Part shown: piece by piece, positions 45,599 to 56,265 of the stretch
Position numbering within the stretch: the stretch's first letter is position 1
Layout of the letters: each line of letters begins with the position of its first letter
Assembly (NCBI RefSeq): GCF_001748085.1
Contig: NZ_BBZK01000008.1
Location: 124,001 to 188,000, forward strand
Length of the DNA: 64,000 nt
Reading direction: 5' to 3'
Source: Streptomyces sp. TP-A0874
GTDB taxonomy: Bacteria > Actinomycetota > Actinomycetes > Streptomycetales > Streptomycetaceae
The notes under the pieces: model-generated
What the model was told of the DNA's origin: nothing
Databases searched by the model: none
What the model saw: the letters and a program-made list of their open reading frames with translations, nothing else
Made by a program: the position numbers and the translations under genes

Positions 45599-46591
45599 GT
45601 GGAGTCGAGGACGGTGGTCGGGGGGACGCTGTCGGTGGGGGCCGTCGGCCTCGGCTGCATGCCGATGAGTTGGGCGTACAGCACCTCCCAGCAGAACGGC
45701 GAGGGATCGCTACGCGCTGTCCACACCGCCTTGGACCATGGCATGACGCTGCTCGACACCGCCGACATGTACGGGCCGTTCACCAATGAGCTGCTGGTGG
45801 GCCGAGCGCTCGGCAAGCGCCGTGCGGAGGCCTTCATATCCACCAAGTGCGGGCTTCTCGTCGGTGACCAGCACATCGTCACCAACGGCCGGCCGGCTTA
45901 CGTGCGGCGGGCCTGCGACGCCTCCCTCCGCCGCCTGCAGACGGACGTGATCGACCTCTACCAGCTGCACCGGGTGGACCCGGACGTCCCCGTCGAGGAG
46001 ACGTGGGGGGCGATGTCCGAACTGGTCGCCGCGGGAAAGGTGCGGTCGCTGGGATTCTGCGCGGTGGGCGCCCGTGCCCGACGGCGGTCGGCGGAGCGGA
46101 TGCACGACTCCACCCTCGCGACGCTGACCAGGGTGCAACAGGTCTTCCCGGTGAGCGCGGTGGCGGCGGAACTCTCGGTGTGGTCTCCGGAGGCGCTGGA
46201 GTCGCTGGTTCCGTGGTGCGAGGCGCGGGGCGTCGGTTTCCTCGCCGCGATGCCGCTCGGGAACGGTTTCCTCAGCGGGACGCTCACCCCCGGTCAGGGT
46301 TTCGAGCCGGATGACGTACGGGCCCGGCATCCGCGTTTCACGGCGGAGATGATGGCCGCCCACCAGCCGGTGGTGGCGGGTCTGCGGCGGATAGCGGAGC
46401 GGCGGGGAGCGACCCCCGCGCAGGTGGCGCTGGCCTGGGTGCTCTCCCGCGGCCGGCATGTGGTGCCGGTGCCCGGCACCAAGAAGGAGCGCTGGGTGGT
46501 GGAGAACGCCGGGGCGGCGGCCCTCCGGCTGGATGAGCAGGATCTGGCGGAGATATCGGGGCTGCCGGCCCCGCTCGTCTCATGGGACTGA
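45599..46591 (+). CDS. Aldo/keto reductase
   Basis: This 330-aa NADPH-dependent oxidoreductase has a TIM barrel. The catalytic tetrad is visible: Asp and Tyr in LLDTADMYGPFTNELLVG (about 49-56), Lys in ISTKCGLLVG and His in DLYQLHRVDPD. The cofactor site is VVPVPGTKKERWVVENAGA near the C terminus. The start is GTG 45599 with only a modest ribosome site. The substrate is unknown. Confidence 0.88.
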   Translation: MESRTVVGGTLSVGAVGLGCMPMSWAYSTSQQNGEGSLRAVHTALDHGMTLLDTADMYGPFTNELLVGRALGKRRAEAFISTKCGLLVGDQHIVTNGRPAYVRRACDASLRRLQTDVIDLYQLHRVDPDVPVEETWGAMSELVAAGKVRSLGFCAVGARARRRSAERMHDSTLATLTRVQQVFPVSAVAAELSVWSPEALESLVPWCEARGVGFLAAMPLGNGFLSGTLTPGQGFEPDDVRARHPRFTAEMMAAHQPVVAGLRRIAERRGATPAQVALAWVLSRGRHVVPVPGTKKERWVVENAGAAALRLDEQDLAEISGLPAPLVSWD

Positions 46592-46816
46592 ACCGCCACC
46601 GACCGGGCGCGGGTACGACGGCCCACGTCCGTCGACCGGCCGGCCACGGAGAACGCTGCCGCCGGAACCCCCCTGGTCCGGGCGGTGTATTCGAAGCGAG
46701 TCCGCCTCCGGCTCCTGGGCCACCGCCCCGTGGTGTTCCCTGGCAGCGGGAGTCGCGGTGCGGTACGAGTGGCGGCACCGGCGTTCGGCCGGACCGACGA
46801 GAGAAGGGATCACCCT

Positions 46817-47980
46817 GTGCGTCCATCATCGGCTGTGACGGCCCTACTGGCCGCCACCGCTCTTCTGTTCACGGCCGGCTGCTCTTCCACACCGGCCGGC
46901 GCGCCGGGCGGCGAGTCGTCGACGAGCCGGTCCCCGGGCACCAAGCCCTCCGCCTCCGCTTCCTCGTCGGCGCCTCTCGCCCCCGCGAAGGGATCGGTGA
47001 AGGTGGATCGCACCTTGACTGAGGGGCTCGACTCCCCCTGGGGCCTGGCCGCGCTGCCCGACGGTGACCTGCTGGTCTCCTCCCGGGACTCCGGGAAGAT
47101 CTTCCGGGTCTCGGCGGAGAGCGGGAAGAAGACCGAGCTGGGCTCGGTGCCCGGTGTCTCCGCCGGCGGTGAGGGCGGGCTGCTGGGCATCGCAGTGCCG
47201 CCTTCCTACGGCGTCGACCACATGATCTACGCCTACTTCACGACCGAGTCCGACAACCGGATCGCCCGCCTGGTCTACAACGAGGACAAGCCCGCCGGCG
47301 GGCAGCTGGGCGCTCCGGACACGGTCTTCCGGGGCATCCCCAAGGGCGTGACGCACAACGGCGGTCGGATCGCCTTCGGGCCGGACAAGATGCTGTACGT
47401 CGGCACCGGGGAGAGCGGGGAGCGTGGGCTCGCACAGGACAAGGAGTCCCTGGGGGGCAAGATCCTGCGGATGACCCCGGACGGTGAGCCGGTGCACGGC
47501 AATCCGGAGGCCGACTCGGTGGTGTACTCCTACGGGCACCGCAACGTCCAGGGCCTGGCCTGGGACGCGGAGAAGCGGCTGTGGGCCTCGGAGTTCGGGC
47601 AGGACACCTGGGATGAGCTCAATCTGATCCGGCCCGGCCGGAACTACGGCTGGCCGGAGGCCGAGGGGAAGTCGAAGCAGTCCGGTACCACCGATCCGGT
47701 GGCCCAGTGGAAGACCTCGGAGGCCTCCCCCAGTGGCATCGCCTTCGCCAAGGGGTCGATCTGGATGGCCTCACTGCGGGGTGAGCGGTTGTGGCGCATC
47801 CCGATGGACGGTACGCGTCCGCTGGCCGAACCTCAGGCCTTCCTCACCGGGGACTACGGGCGGCTCCGCACCGTGCTGGCCGATGGTTCCGGTGGGCTGT
47901 GGCTGGTCACCAGTGAGACCGACGGTCGTGGTAGCCCGGGTAAGAAGGACGACCGGATCCTTCATCTCAAGGTCAGCTGA
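46817..47980 (+). CDS. PQQ-dependent sugar dehydrogenase-like lipoprotein
   Basis: The 387-aa product starts at GTG 46817, with GAGAAGGGA 7 bases upstream. It has a lipoprotein signal peptide ending in the lipobox LFTAGC, so it is tethered outside the membrane. A Ser/Pro/Ala linker follows, then a six-bladed beta-propeller of the glucose/sorbosone dehydrogenase family (LDSPWGLAALPDGDLLVSSR, GEGGLLGIAVPP, GHRNVQGLAWD, GRNYGWPEAEG). It would oxidise sugars outside the cell if PQQ is available. Activity is not proven by sequence. It is convergent with the MMPL gene. Confidence 0.88.
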   Translation: MRPSSAVTALLAATALLFTAGCSSTPAGAPGGESSTSRSPGTKPSASASSSAPLAPAKGSVKVDRTLTEGLDSPWGLAALPDGDLLVSSRDSGKIFRVSAESGKKTELGSVPGVSAGGEGGLLGIAVPPSYGVDHMIYAYFTTESDNRIARLVYNEDKPAGGQLGAPDTVFRGIPKGVTHNGGRIAFGPDKMLYVGTGESGERGLAQDKESLGGKILRMTPDGEPVHGNPEADSVVYSYGHRNVQGLAWDAEKRLWASEFGQDTWDELNLIRPGRNYGWPEAEGKSKQSGTTDPVAQWKTSEASPSGIAFAKGSIWMASLRGERLWRIPMDGTRPLAEPQAFLTGDYGRLRTVLADGSGGLWLVTSETDGRGSPGKKDDRILHLKVS

Positions 47981-47986
47981 GCCGCT

Positions 47987-50185
47987 TCAGGCGATCACAT
48001 CGACCTTGTCGGCCGGTGTGGCGTCCGCCTTCGACTGTCCCTGCTCGGGGGCCTCGATGCTGATGCGCGGCAGGAACCGGTCCAGCGAGGCGGGCAGCCA
48101 CCAGTTGGCGCCGCCCAGCATATGCATCAGGGCGGGCACGAGGAGGGTGCGCAGCACGAAGGCGTCCAGGGCCACGGCGGTGGCCAGACCGATCCCGAAC
48201 ATCGCGATGATGCGGTCACCGCTGAGAACGAAGGCGGAGAAGACAGCGATCATGATGAGGGCGGCGGAGTTGATCACTCGGCCGGTCTCGGCGAGCCCCA
48301 CCCGGACCGAACGGCAGTTGTCGCGGGTCCGGAGCCATTCCTCGTGCATCCGGCTGACCAGGAAGACCTGGTAGTCCATGGAGAGTCCGAAGAGCACCGA
48401 CACCATGATCACCGGCAGGAAGGGCTCTATCGGACCGGCACGACCCAGCCCGAGCAGCTCACTGCCCCATCCCCACTGGAAGACCGCGACCACCACCCCG
48501 AAGGAGGAGGCGACCGCCATGACGTTCATCAGGGCGGCTTTCAGCGGTATCCCGATGCTGCGGAAGGCGAGCAGGAGCAGAGCCGAGCCGAAGGCGATGA
48601 CCACGCCGACGAAGAGCGGAAGCTTCCCCACGATGACCGAGGCGAAGTCGTCATGGGTCGCGGTGGATCCGCCCACGTGCACGGCGAGCGAGGTGTTCTC
48701 CTCCGCCTTCGGCAGCACGTCCTCACGGAGCCGGTCCACCAGCTCCGAGGTGGCTTCCGCCTGCGGCGCGGTGCTGGGCGTGACCGTGATCAGTCCGGTC
48801 CGTCCGTCCGCGCTGATCTCGGAGGAACCGACTCCGGCTATACCGGAGACATCGCGCAGGGTCTCCGGCAGCCCTTCGAAGGCCAGCCGGTCGGCCGGAC
48901 CGTCAATGGCGGAGACCAGCGTCAGCGGGCCGTTCGCACCGGGACCGAAGCCCTCCGCCATCAGGTCGTAGGCCTGGCGGGTGGTCGCGGTGCTGGGGCC
49001 GTTGCCCTGGTCAGAGCCGCCGAGCCGGAGGGAGAGCGTGGGCAGGGCGAGGGTCACCATGACGCAGACGGCCAGTGCGCCGAGGAGTTTGTGGCGGCGC
49101 TCGACGAAGGCCGACCAGCGGGCGGCCAAGCCCGTGGGCAGTTCCGGTACCGATCCCTGCTGGGCCAGTCGACGCCGGTCCCGACGGCTCAGCGCCCGGT
49201 CGCCGATGACCGACAGGAGGGCCGGCAGCAGGGTGACCGAAGCGGCCACGGTCAGCAGGACGGTGAGGGAGGCCGCGATCGCCACCCCGTCGAGGAAGTT
49301 CAGACGCAGGACCAGCATGCCGAGGAGGGCCATCGCCACCGTGGCTCCGGCGAAGATGACCGCCCGGCCTGAGGTGGCGACGGCGCGTTCGGCGGCATCG
49401 GCCACCGAGAGTCCCTGGCGCAGGCCGCGGCGGTGTCGGGTGACGATGAAGAGTGCGTAGTCGATGCCGACGCCCAGCCCGACGAGCAGCCCGAGGACCG
49501 GGGCGAAGTCGGCGATGACCATCGTGTGTCCGAGCAGGCCGATGGCGAGGTAGCCGGTGCCCACACTGACGAGCGCGGTCACGATCGGCAGCACCATGGC
49601 GGCCAGCGAACCGAAGGCGAGGAAAAGGACCACGGCGGCCGCGAGGATCCCCACGGCTTCCGCCACATGCGAGGAGGGCTTGCCCTTCGCACCCAGGGCA
49701 TAGCCGCCCGCTTCGACCTGCAGGCCGTCCCCGCCGGCGTCGCGCGCGGTCTCCACGATCTCCCGCACCTGCGCGTCGCCCAGGTCCTCCGTGCTGCCCT
49801 CGAAGGTGATGCCGGCGTAGGCGGTGTGCTCGTCCGGGCTGATCCTGGAGGCCCCGTCACCGGAATAGGGGCTGGCGACCGCGGAGACGCCCGGGAGTTC
49901 GGCGATCGCGTCCAGCGCGTCGGTCATCCGCTGTTCCACCCCGGCGGATCGGACGGTTCCGTGCTCGGTGTGCCAGACGATGGTGCCCCCACCGCCGAGC
50001 CGCTCCGGGAACGACTTCTCCAGCAGTTCCGTGGCGCGGCCGGCCTCGGTGCCGGGCACGTCGTATTCGTTGGTGTAGGACGTGCCCGCGAGTGCGGCCG
50101 CGGCGGCGGTGCCGCCCAGAACAGCCAGCCACATCACGACGACGATGAGGCGGCGCCGTATACACCACCGGGCGAGTGCGGCCAT
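47987..50185 (-). CDS. MMPL family RND-type transporter
   Basis: The 732-aa membrane protein starts at ATG 50185, preceded at 8 bases by AGGGAG. Twelve membrane segments form two halves, each with a large extracytoplasmic loop after the first segment (IRRRLIVVVMWLAVLGG; GVGIDYALFIVTRHRRG; LFGLSMDYQVFLVSRMHEEW). The paired DY residues are those that carry protons in MMPL proteins. The family exports lipids, siderophores or small molecules in actinomycetes; the cargo here is unknown. Confidence 0.92.
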   Translation of the reverse strand: MAALARWCIRRRLIVVVMWLAVLGGTAAAAALAGTSYTNEYDVPGTEAGRATELLEKSFPERLGGGGTIVWHTEHGTVRSAGVEQRMTDALDAIAELPGVSAVASPYSGDGASRISPDEHTAYAGITFEGSTEDLGDAQVREIVETARDAGGDGLQVEAGGYALGAKGKPSSHVAEAVGILAAAVVLFLAFGSLAAMVLPIVTALVSVGTGYLAIGLLGHTMVIADFAPVLGLLVGLGVGIDYALFIVTRHRRGLRQGLSVADAAERAVATSGRAVIFAGATVAMALLGMLVLRLNFLDGVAIAASLTVLLTVAASVTLLPALLSVIGDRALSRRDRRRLAQQGSVPELPTGLAARWSAFVERRHKLLGALAVCVMVTLALPTLSLRLGGSDQGNGPSTATTRQAYDLMAEGFGPGANGPLTLVSAIDGPADRLAFEGLPETLRDVSGIAGVGSSEISADGRTGLITVTPSTAPQAEATSELVDRLREDVLPKAEENTSLAVHVGGSTATHDDFASVIVGKLPLFVGVVIAFGSALLLLAFRSIGIPLKAALMNVMAVASSFGVVVAVFQWGWGSELLGLGRAGPIEPFLPVIMVSVLFGLSMDYQVFLVSRMHEEWLRTRDNCRSVRVGLAETGRVINSAALIMIAVFSAFVLSGDRIIAMFGIGLATAVALDAFVLRTLLVPALMHMLGGANWWLPASLDRFLPRISIEAPEQGQSKADATPADKVDVIA

Positions 50186-50416
50186 TTCACGGGCTCCCTG
50201 GAGAACTTTCGTGGATCTTCCAGGGCAAGCTGCCCTCAAAAGAAACGCACGAGAACCCACTCTCGCAGCCCGGAGAGATCAACGGTCTACCAAGTGGCCA
50301 TCGTCACATCGGGACTCATCAGTCACAGCAGCACCAACCCCCTCTTTCGGGAGGCGGCACCTCGATCCGGACACCCTTATCGCCAGCCGCAGCGGTCCGA
50401 GTGCGCCCGCTGAACA

Positions 50417-50450
50417 CAGCGGGCGGCCCGTCCCGAAGGACGGACCGCCC
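50417..50450 (-). terminator. Terminator after gatB
   Basis: GCGGGCGGCCCGTCC (50417-50431) and GGACGGACCGCCCGC (50436-50450) pair with one mismatch around a 4-base CGAA loop, about 20 bases past the gatB stop. Confidence 0.8.
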
Positions 50451-50469
50451 GCACCGCGTCTGGAGTCGC

Positions 50470-51978
50470 TCAGCCGGCCACGCCCAGCTTCTCCAGGATC
50501 AGCTCGCGCACCCGGGCCGCGTCCGCCTGGCCGCGGGTGGCCTTCATCACGGCTCCCACCAGGGCACCGGCGGCCGCGACCTTCCCGCCACGGATCTTCT
50601 CGGCGATCGCCGGGTTACCGGCGATCGCCTCCTCGACGGCGACGCTGAGGGCGCCCTCGTCCGAGACGACCTTGAGCCCGCGCTTCTCCACGACGGTGTC
50701 CGGGTCTCCCTCGCCACCGAGCACGCCGTCGATCGTCTGCCGAGCCAGCTTGTCGTTGAGCGCCCCCTCGGCGACCAACTGCGCGATCCGGGCCACCTGC
50801 TCCGGGGTGATCGGCAGGGCGGCGAGTTCCACGCCGTCTTCGTTCGCGCGCCGCGCCAGCTCGCCCATCCACCACTTCCGAGCCTGGTCGGCGGGCGCTC
50901 CGGCCTCGATGGTCGCCAGGATGGGCGGCAGGGCTCCGGCGTTGAGCACCGACTGCATCTCGTGGTCGGTCAGCCCCCACTCGGCCTTCAGCCGCTGCCG
51001 CCGGAGCCGGGGCAACTCGGGCAGGCCCTCGCGCAGCTTCTCGACCCATTCCCGCGCCGGGGCGACCGGCACCAGGTCGGGCTCGGGGAAGTAGCGGTAG
51101 TCCTCGGCCTCCTCCTTCACCCGGCCCGAGGTGGTGGAGCCGTCGTCCTCGTGGAAGTGGCGGGTCTCCTGGACGATGGTGCCGCCGGCCGACAGCACCG
51201 CGGCGTGCCGCTGGATCTCGAAGCGGGCAGCGCGCTCGACGCTCCGCAGGGAGTTGACGTTCTTCGTCTCCGAGCGGGTGCCGAACCGCTCCGCTCCGCG
51301 CGGGCGGAGCGACAGGTTCACATCGCACCGCAGCTGGCCCATCTCCATCCGGGCCTCGGAGACCCCGAGGGCCTTGATGAGTTCGCGCAGCTCGGCCACG
51401 TAGGCCTTGGCCACCTCGGGCGCCCGCTCGCCGGCGCCGACGATCGGCTTGGTGACGATCTCGATCAGCGGGATTCCGGCCCGGTTGTAGTCCAGCAGCG
51501 AGTGCGAGGCGCCGTGGATGCGACCGGTGGCGCCGCCCACGTGCGTGGACTTGCCGGTGTCCTCCTCCATGTGGGCGCGTTCGATCTCCACCCGGAAGAC
51601 CTCGCCGTCCTCGAGCTGGACGTCGAGGTAACCGTCGAAGGCGATCGGCTCGTCGTACTGCGAGGTCTGGAAGTTCTTCGGCATGTCCGGATAGAAGTAG
51701 TTCTTCCGGGCGAATCGGCACCACTCGGCGATATCACAGTTGAGGGCCAGGCCGATCCTGATCGCCGACTCGACGGCGGTCGCGTTGACGACCGGCAGGG
51801 AGCCCGGCATGCCGAGGCAGGTGGGGCAGGTCTGCGAGTTGGGCTCGGCGCCCAGAGTCGTGGCGCACCCGCAGAACATCTTGGTCTTGGTGCCGAGCTC
51901 GACGTGGACCTCCAGGCCCATCACGGGCTCGTAGGCCGCGAGCGCGTCCTCGTACGACACCAGTTCAGTGACGGTCAC
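50470..51978 (-). CDS. gatB: Aspartyl/glutamyl-tRNA amidotransferase subunit B
   Basis: The 502-aa subunit binds misacylated tRNA and activates the side chain. The N-terminal signature is [20 protein letters not shown], followed by zinc-binding cysteines ([13 protein letters not shown]). [13 protein letters not shown] and [10 protein letters not shown] blocks are present, and the C-terminal YqeY-like domain ([23 protein letters not shown] in the family; here split as [11 protein letters not shown] and [11 protein letters not shown]) ends the protein. It follows the small membrane protein gene by 13 bases. Confidence 0.96.
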   Translation of the reverse strand: MTVTELVSYEDALAAYEPVMGLEVHVELGTKTKMFCGCATTLGAEPNSQTCPTCLGMPGSLPVVNATAVESAIRIGLALNCDIAEWCRFARKNYFYPDMPKNFQTSQYDEPIAFDGYLDVQLEDGEVFRVEIERAHMEEDTGKSTHVGGATGRIHGASHSLLDYNRAGIPLIEIVTKPIVGAGERAPEVAKAYVAELRELIKALGVSEARMEMGQLRCDVNLSLRPRGAERFGTRSETKNVNSLRSVERAARFEIQRHAAVLSAGGTIVQETRHFHEDDGSTTSGRVKEEAEDYRYFPEPDLVPVAPAREWVEKLREGLPELPRLRRQRLKAEWGLTDHEMQSVLNAGALPPILATIEAGAPADQARKWWMGELARRANEDGVELAALPITPEQVARIAQLVAEGALNDKLARQTIDGVLGGEGDPDTVVEKRGLKVVSDEGALSVAVEEAIAGNPAIAEKIRGGKVAAAGALVGAVMKATRGQADAARVRELILEKLGVAG

Positions 51979-51991
51979 GGAAACTTACCTC

Positions 51992-52231
51992 TCAGCCCAG
52001 CAGGACATCGTCGTCGCCGATCCGGCGCAGCTCCCGGACGAGCAGGGCCACGCCGGTGGCGATGGCGGCGGCCGAGACCACCGCGTCGACCAGCAGCAGC
52101 GCGTCGTCCTCGCCCCGGGCCTTCCTCACCTGCTTGACCACGTTGACCGCTCCGAAGAGCGTGGTGCCCAGCGACAGGTAGGTGCCGGCCTTGGACTTCC
52201 TGAATCCCTTGGCCTTCTGCAGCGTGCTCAC
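51992..52231 (-). CDS. Small membrane protein between gatA and gatB
   Basis: The 79-aa product has a basic N terminus ([13 protein letters not shown]), a short hydrophobic segment ([16 protein letters not shown]), then a second, longer one ([24 protein letters not shown]). It ends in an acidic tail (GDDDVLLG). It overlaps the end of gatA by four bases and precedes gatB by 13, so it is translated with the amidotransferase subunits. No family is recognised. A role in the complex is possible but unsupported. Confidence 0.72.
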   Translation of the reverse strand: MSTLQKAKGFRKSKAGTYLSLGTTLFGAVNVVKQVRKARGEDDALLLVDAVVSAAAIATGVALLVRELRRIGDDDVLLG

Positions 52232-53721
52232 AGCGTCGGTGCCTCCTCGATCAGCGGGTGGCCCCAGCGGTCGGTGAGAGCGGCCTCGACCGCGGCGCCC
52301 ACCCGGTAGAGCCGGTCGTCGGCCATGGCCGGGGCGATGATCTGCAGACCCACCGGAAGGCCGTCTTCAGGTGCGAGTCCGCACGGCAGTGACATGGCGG
52401 AGTTGCCCGCCAGGTTGGACGGGATGGTGCAGAGGTCGGCCAGGTACATCGCCATCGGGTCGTCCACCCGCTCACCGATCGGAAAAGCGGTGGTCGGTGT
52501 GGTCGGCGAGACCAGGACGTCCACCTCGCCGAACGCCCGCTCGAAGTCGCGGGTGATCAGGGTGCGGACCTTCTGGGCCGATCCGTAGTAGGCGTCGTAG
52601 TAGCCGGAGCTGAGCGCGTACGTGCCCAGCATGATGCGGCGCTTGACCTCGGGGCCGAACCCGGCCTGCCGGGTCAGCGCGGTGACCTCCTCGGCCGACC
52701 GCGTGCCGTCGTCGCCCACCCGCAGGCCGTACCGCATGGCGTCGAACCGTGCGAGGTTGGAGGAGCACTCCGAGGGCGCGATCAGGTAGTAGGCGGCCAG
52801 CGCCCGGTCGAAGGACGGGCAGGAGACCTCCGTGACCTCCGCTCCGAGTCCGCGCAGCAACTCGACGGCCTCGTTGAACCGCTGCACCACACCGGCCTGG
52901 TAGCCCTCGCCGGCGAACTCCTTCACCACGCCGATCCGGAGCCCCCGGACATCGCCGTTGCGGGCCGCCTCGACCACGGCCGGGACCGGCGCGTCGATCG
53001 AGGTCGAGTCCAGTGGGTCGTGTCCGGCGATCGCCTCGTGCAGCAGAGCCGCGTCCAGCACCGTCCGGGCGCACGGGCCGCCCTGGTCGAGCGAGGAGGA
53101 GAAGGCGACCATGCCGTAACGGGAGACCGAGCCGTACGTCGGCTTCACCCCCACCGTGCCAGTCAGCGCGGCCGGCTGGCGGATGGACCCCCCGGTGTCC
53201 GTGCCGATCGCCAGCGGGGCCTGGAAGGCGGCGAGCGCCGCGGCGGAACCACCGCCCGACCCGCCGGGGACCCGGGTGAGGTCCCAGGGGTTGCCCGTTG
53301 GGCCGTAGGCGCTGTTCTCGGTGGAGGAGCCCATGGCGAACTCGTCCATGTTCGTCTTGCCGAGCACCACGACGCCGGCGTCCTTGAGGCGCTTGGTCAC
53401 GGTGGCGTCGTACGGCGGCGACCAGCCCTCGAGGATCTTCGATCCCACGGTGGTCGGCACGCCCTCGGTGGTGAAGATATCCTTGAGGGCGAGCGGGACT
53501 CCGGCCAGCGGCCCGAGCCGCGCACCGCTCGCCCGCCGCTCGTCGACGGTGCGTGCCTGGTCGAGGGCGCCTTCGCGGTCCACGTGCAGGAAGGCGTTGA
53601 GCTTCTCGTCCACCGCCTCGATCCGGGCCAGGTGCGCTTCGGCGACCTCGACGGCGCTGGTCTCGCCCGAGGAGATCTTCGCCGCGGTCTCGGCGGCGGT
53701 GAGCCTGATCAGGTCGGCCAT
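52228..53721 (-). CDS. gatA: Glutamyl-tRNA(Gln) amidotransferase subunit A
   Basis: The 497-aa amidase-signature protein provides ammonia from glutamine for Gln-tRNA(Gln). The start is ATG 53721 with GGAGGA ahead; GTG 53727 would overlap gatC. The catalytic Lys is in [16 protein letters not shown] (about 78). The Ser pair is in [15 protein letters not shown] (about 152) and [14 protein letters not shown] (about 175), followed by [14 protein letters not shown]. It lies two bases after gatC. Confidence 0.96.
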   Translation of the reverse strand: MADLIRLTAAETAAKISSGETSAVEVAEAHLARIEAVDEKLNAFLHVDREGALDQARTVDERRASGARLGPLAGVPLALKDIFTTEGVPTTVGSKILEGWSPPYDATVTKRLKDAGVVVLGKTNMDEFAMGSSTENSAYGPTGNPWDLTRVPGGSGGGSAAALAAFQAPLAIGTDTGGSIRQPAALTGTVGVKPTYGSVSRYGMVAFSSSLDQGGPCARTVLDAALLHEAIAGHDPLDSTSIDAPVPAVVEAARNGDVRGLRIGVVKEFAGEGYQAGVVQRFNEAVELLRGLGAEVTEVSCPSFDRALAAYYLIAPSECSSNLARFDAMRYGLRVGDDGTRSAEEVTALTRQAGFGPEVKRRIMLGTYALSSGYYDAYYGSAQKVRTLITRDFERAFGEVDVLVSPTTPTTAFPIGERVDDPMAMYLADLCTIPSNLAGNSAMSLPCGLAPEDGLPVGLQIIAPAMADDRLYRVGAAVEAALTDRWGHPLIEEAPTL

Positions 53722-53723
53722 GG

Positions 53724-54020
53724 TCACTCCTCCCCCAGGATCTGCGGCACCTTGAAGCGCTGCTGCTCCTGGGCGGGGGCGCCGGAGAGCGCCTGCTCAG
53801 GAGTGAGGGAGGGACGGACCTCGTCCGCGCGCATGACGTTGGTCAGCGGAAGCGGGTGAGAGGTGGGCGGTACGTCCTCGTCGGCCACATCGGAAACGCG
53901 GGCGACCGCGCCGATGATCACGTCGAGCTGTTCGGCGAAGTGGTCGAGCTCATCCGCCTGCAGCTCCAGACGTGACAGCCGGGCGAGGTGGGCGACCTCC
54001 TCGCGCGTGATGCCAGGCAT
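53724..54020 (-). CDS. gatC: Glutamyl-tRNA(Gln) amidotransferase subunit C
   Basis: The 98-aa subunit that stabilises GatA has the GatC pattern: [20 protein letters not shown] at the N terminus, then [19 protein letters not shown] and a C-terminal [15 protein letters not shown] block. It is the first gene of gatC-gatA-(membrane protein)-gatB. Confidence 0.95.
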   Translation of the reverse strand: MPGITREEVAHLARLSRLELQADELDHFAEQLDVIIGAVARVSDVADEDVPPTSHPLPLTNVMRADEVRPSLTPEQALSGAPAQEQQRFKVPQILGEE

Positions 54021-54156
54021 GCAGCGATCCTCGAATGGTGAGTGGGTCAGTTCGGCCCAATCCTAAGGGCTCTCCCCCACTCGCTGGCGGGCGCACGGCC
54101 CGGCGGCGGGGCCCGGTGCCCCCGCGCGCCGCTCCCGGAGACCGCGGTGGGAGGGG

Positions 54157-56265
54157 TCAGTTCACCGGCTGCCCGGAGGACCGGTCCGCTCCCTCCGCCC
54201 GGGCCGGCGCGGAACCGGGAGCCCGCTCCACCGCCCGGCCCTCACCCCGAAGCCGCAGCCAGGCGGTGGTCTCCTCCGGCGGCATCGCGGCGGCGACCAG
54301 CCAGCCCTGCACCGCGTCGCACCCGAGGTCCCGGAGGCGCTCCCAGGTCTCGTCGTCCTCGACCCCCTCGGCGACGACGAGCAGGCCCAGCGAGTGGGCC
54401 AGGTCGACGGTGCAGCGGACGATCGAGGCGTCCTCGGCGTCGACCGCCAGCCGGGCCACGAACGACCGGTCGATCTTGAGCTCGCTGACCGGTAGCCGGC
54501 GGAGGTGCACCAGCGAGGAGTAGCCGGTGCCGAAGTCGTCCAGCGACATCTTGACCCCGTGTCCGGTGAGACCGGCCAGCGCGTCCGCCGCTCGCTGGGG
54601 GTCCTCCAGCAGCACGTGCTCGGTGATCTCCAGTTGCAGCGCCGCCGGGGGGACCCCGTGCCGGGCGAGCCGGGCGGCGACGGACCCCGCGAAGCCGGGG
54701 GCGTGTACGTCCCGCGGCGAGACGTTGACCGCGACCGGCACCTGCAGCCCGCCCGCCCGCCACCTGGCGACCTGGCCGAGCGCGGTCTCCAGCACGTAGT
54801 CCGTCAGATGGGGCATCAGTCCGGAGGACTCGGCGATGGCGATGAACTCGTCCGGGCTCACCCGTCCCCGTTCGGGGTGTACCCACCGCACCAGGGCCTC
54901 GAGCCCGACCACCCGCCCGTCGAAGCCGACCTTCGGCTGGTAGTGCAGTTCGACGTCGCCGGCGTCCAGTGCCCGGCGGAGGTCTCCCAACAGGCCGAGC
55001 CGGTCGGGCGTGTTGCCGTCGCGCTTGGCCTCGTACACCTCGCAGCCGCTGCGGTCCCGCTTCGCCTGGTACATCGCCACATCGGCCCGGCGCAGCAGTT
55101 CTTCGGCGTCCAGCGCGTGTTCCGGGAAGACGGCGACGCCGGCACTGGCCTCCAGCACCAGCGTCAGGCCGTCCAGATCGAGGGGGGAGCCGAGGTGCGC
55201 GACCAGTTGACGGGCGGCCCGCTGGGCACTGGTGATGGAGTCTGTGGTGGGCAGCAGGACGGCGAACTCGTCTCCGCCCAGCCGCGCGGCCTCCGCCCCG
55301 CGCGGCAGTGCCAGCCGCAGCCGGTCCGCGATCTGGAGCAGCAGTCGGTCTCCGGCCAGATGGCCCAGGGTGTCGTTGACGGACCGGAAGCGGTCGAGGT
55401 CGATCAGCAGCAGTGCGGCGCGCGAGCCGTTCCGTTCGGCGCCGTCCAGCGCCGCCCAGGAGCGCTCCAGCAGCCACTGACGGTTCGGCAGGCCCGTGAG
55501 CGGGTCCCTGAGTTGCTCCTCGGCGCGGACCCGGGCGATCCACAGGGTGGTGTCCAGCGCGATCAGGGGCACCGAGAACAGTGGCAGCAGGACCGGCATC
55601 TGCACGGCCACGACGCAGATGAGAGGTGCGATGCCGAGCAGCGCCCCACCGACGAGGACCTGCCGGGCGAGGCTCGTCCGGGCCACGCTGCGCAGCCCGA
55701 CGCCGCGCTGGGGAAGGCTGTACCAGAGGAGGAGTCGGGTGGCCAGCAGGTAGCCACCGGCGGCGAGCACCACCGCCGGCACCACGTAGAGGTCCCAACT
55801 GACCGGTTTCCAGGGCTGTTCGACGCTCGGCACGGTACCGAAGGCGGCCAGCACCAGCGCCGCCACCGCCACCCCGATGACGTCGACGCATCCGTGCAGC
55901 AGCCCCTGCCGCCAGCGTTGCCGGCGGGCGGCCGCCACCAGCAGGACCACCGCGATGCTGACCAGCACGGCCGGCACCCAGCCGTAGAGGAACTGCACCG
56001 AAAGGATGAGGGCGGCACCGGAACCGGTGCCGCCCCACCAGCGGTCCCGCCCCATGGCGACGAGATGGCCGACGATGATCCCGGTGAGGATCGCCAGTCC
56101 CCAGCCGGGGCCGCCGCTGGGGAAGGGCGCATGGCCGTCGACCACGGTGCGGTAGGCCCCGGCGGCCAGGATGAGGGCGGCCCCCGTCGTGACGGCTGCC
56201 GGGAGGCCGGGTACGGCGGCCCGGTGCAGGGGTGAGGCCGAATTAGCGGTCTCGGTCGGTTTCAT
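54157..56265 (-). CDS. rmdB: Membrane GGDEF-EAL c-di-GMP protein (RmdB-like)
   Basis: The 702-aa product starts at ATG 56265 with AGAGGGA upstream. Six or more membrane segments fill residues ~15-250. An intact GGDEF (RLGGDEFAVLLP, ~330) and an intact EAL (VGLEALVRWVHPERG, ~455) follow. The other phosphodiesterase residues are present: SLDDFGTGYSSLVHLRRLP and LKIDRSFVARL. Bifunctional activity is possible, with hydrolysis likely dominant. Gene order near gatC and ligA fits S. coelicolor RmdB, a phosphodiesterase in development. The symbol is given from this context and could be wrong. Confidence 0.82.
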   Translation of the reverse strand: MKPTETANSASPLHRAAVPGLPAAVTTGAALILAAGAYRTVVDGHAPFPSGGPGWGLAILTGIIVGHLVAMGRDRWWGGTGSGAALILSVQFLYGWVPAVLVSIAVVLLVAAARRQRWRQGLLHGCVDVIGVAVAALVLAAFGTVPSVEQPWKPVSWDLYVVPAVVLAAGGYLLATRLLLWYSLPQRGVGLRSVARTSLARQVLVGGALLGIAPLICVVAVQMPVLLPLFSVPLIALDTTLWIARVRAEEQLRDPLTGLPNRQWLLERSWAALDGAERNGSRAALLLIDLDRFRSVNDTLGHLAGDRLLLQIADRLRLALPRGAEAARLGGDEFAVLLPTTDSITSAQRAARQLVAHLGSPLDLDGLTLVLEASAGVAVFPEHALDAEELLRRADVAMYQAKRDRSGCEVYEAKRDGNTPDRLGLLGDLRRALDAGDVELHYQPKVGFDGRVVGLEALVRWVHPERGRVSPDEFIAIAESSGLMPHLTDYVLETALGQVARWRAGGLQVPVAVNVSPRDVHAPGFAGSVAARLARHGVPPAALQLEITEHVLLEDPQRAADALAGLTGHGVKMSLDDFGTGYSSLVHLRRLPVSELKIDRSFVARLAVDAEDASIVRCTVDLAHSLGLLVVAEGVEDDETWERLRDLGCDAVQGWLVAAAMPPEETTAWLRLRGEGRAVERAPGSAPARAEGADRSSGQPVN

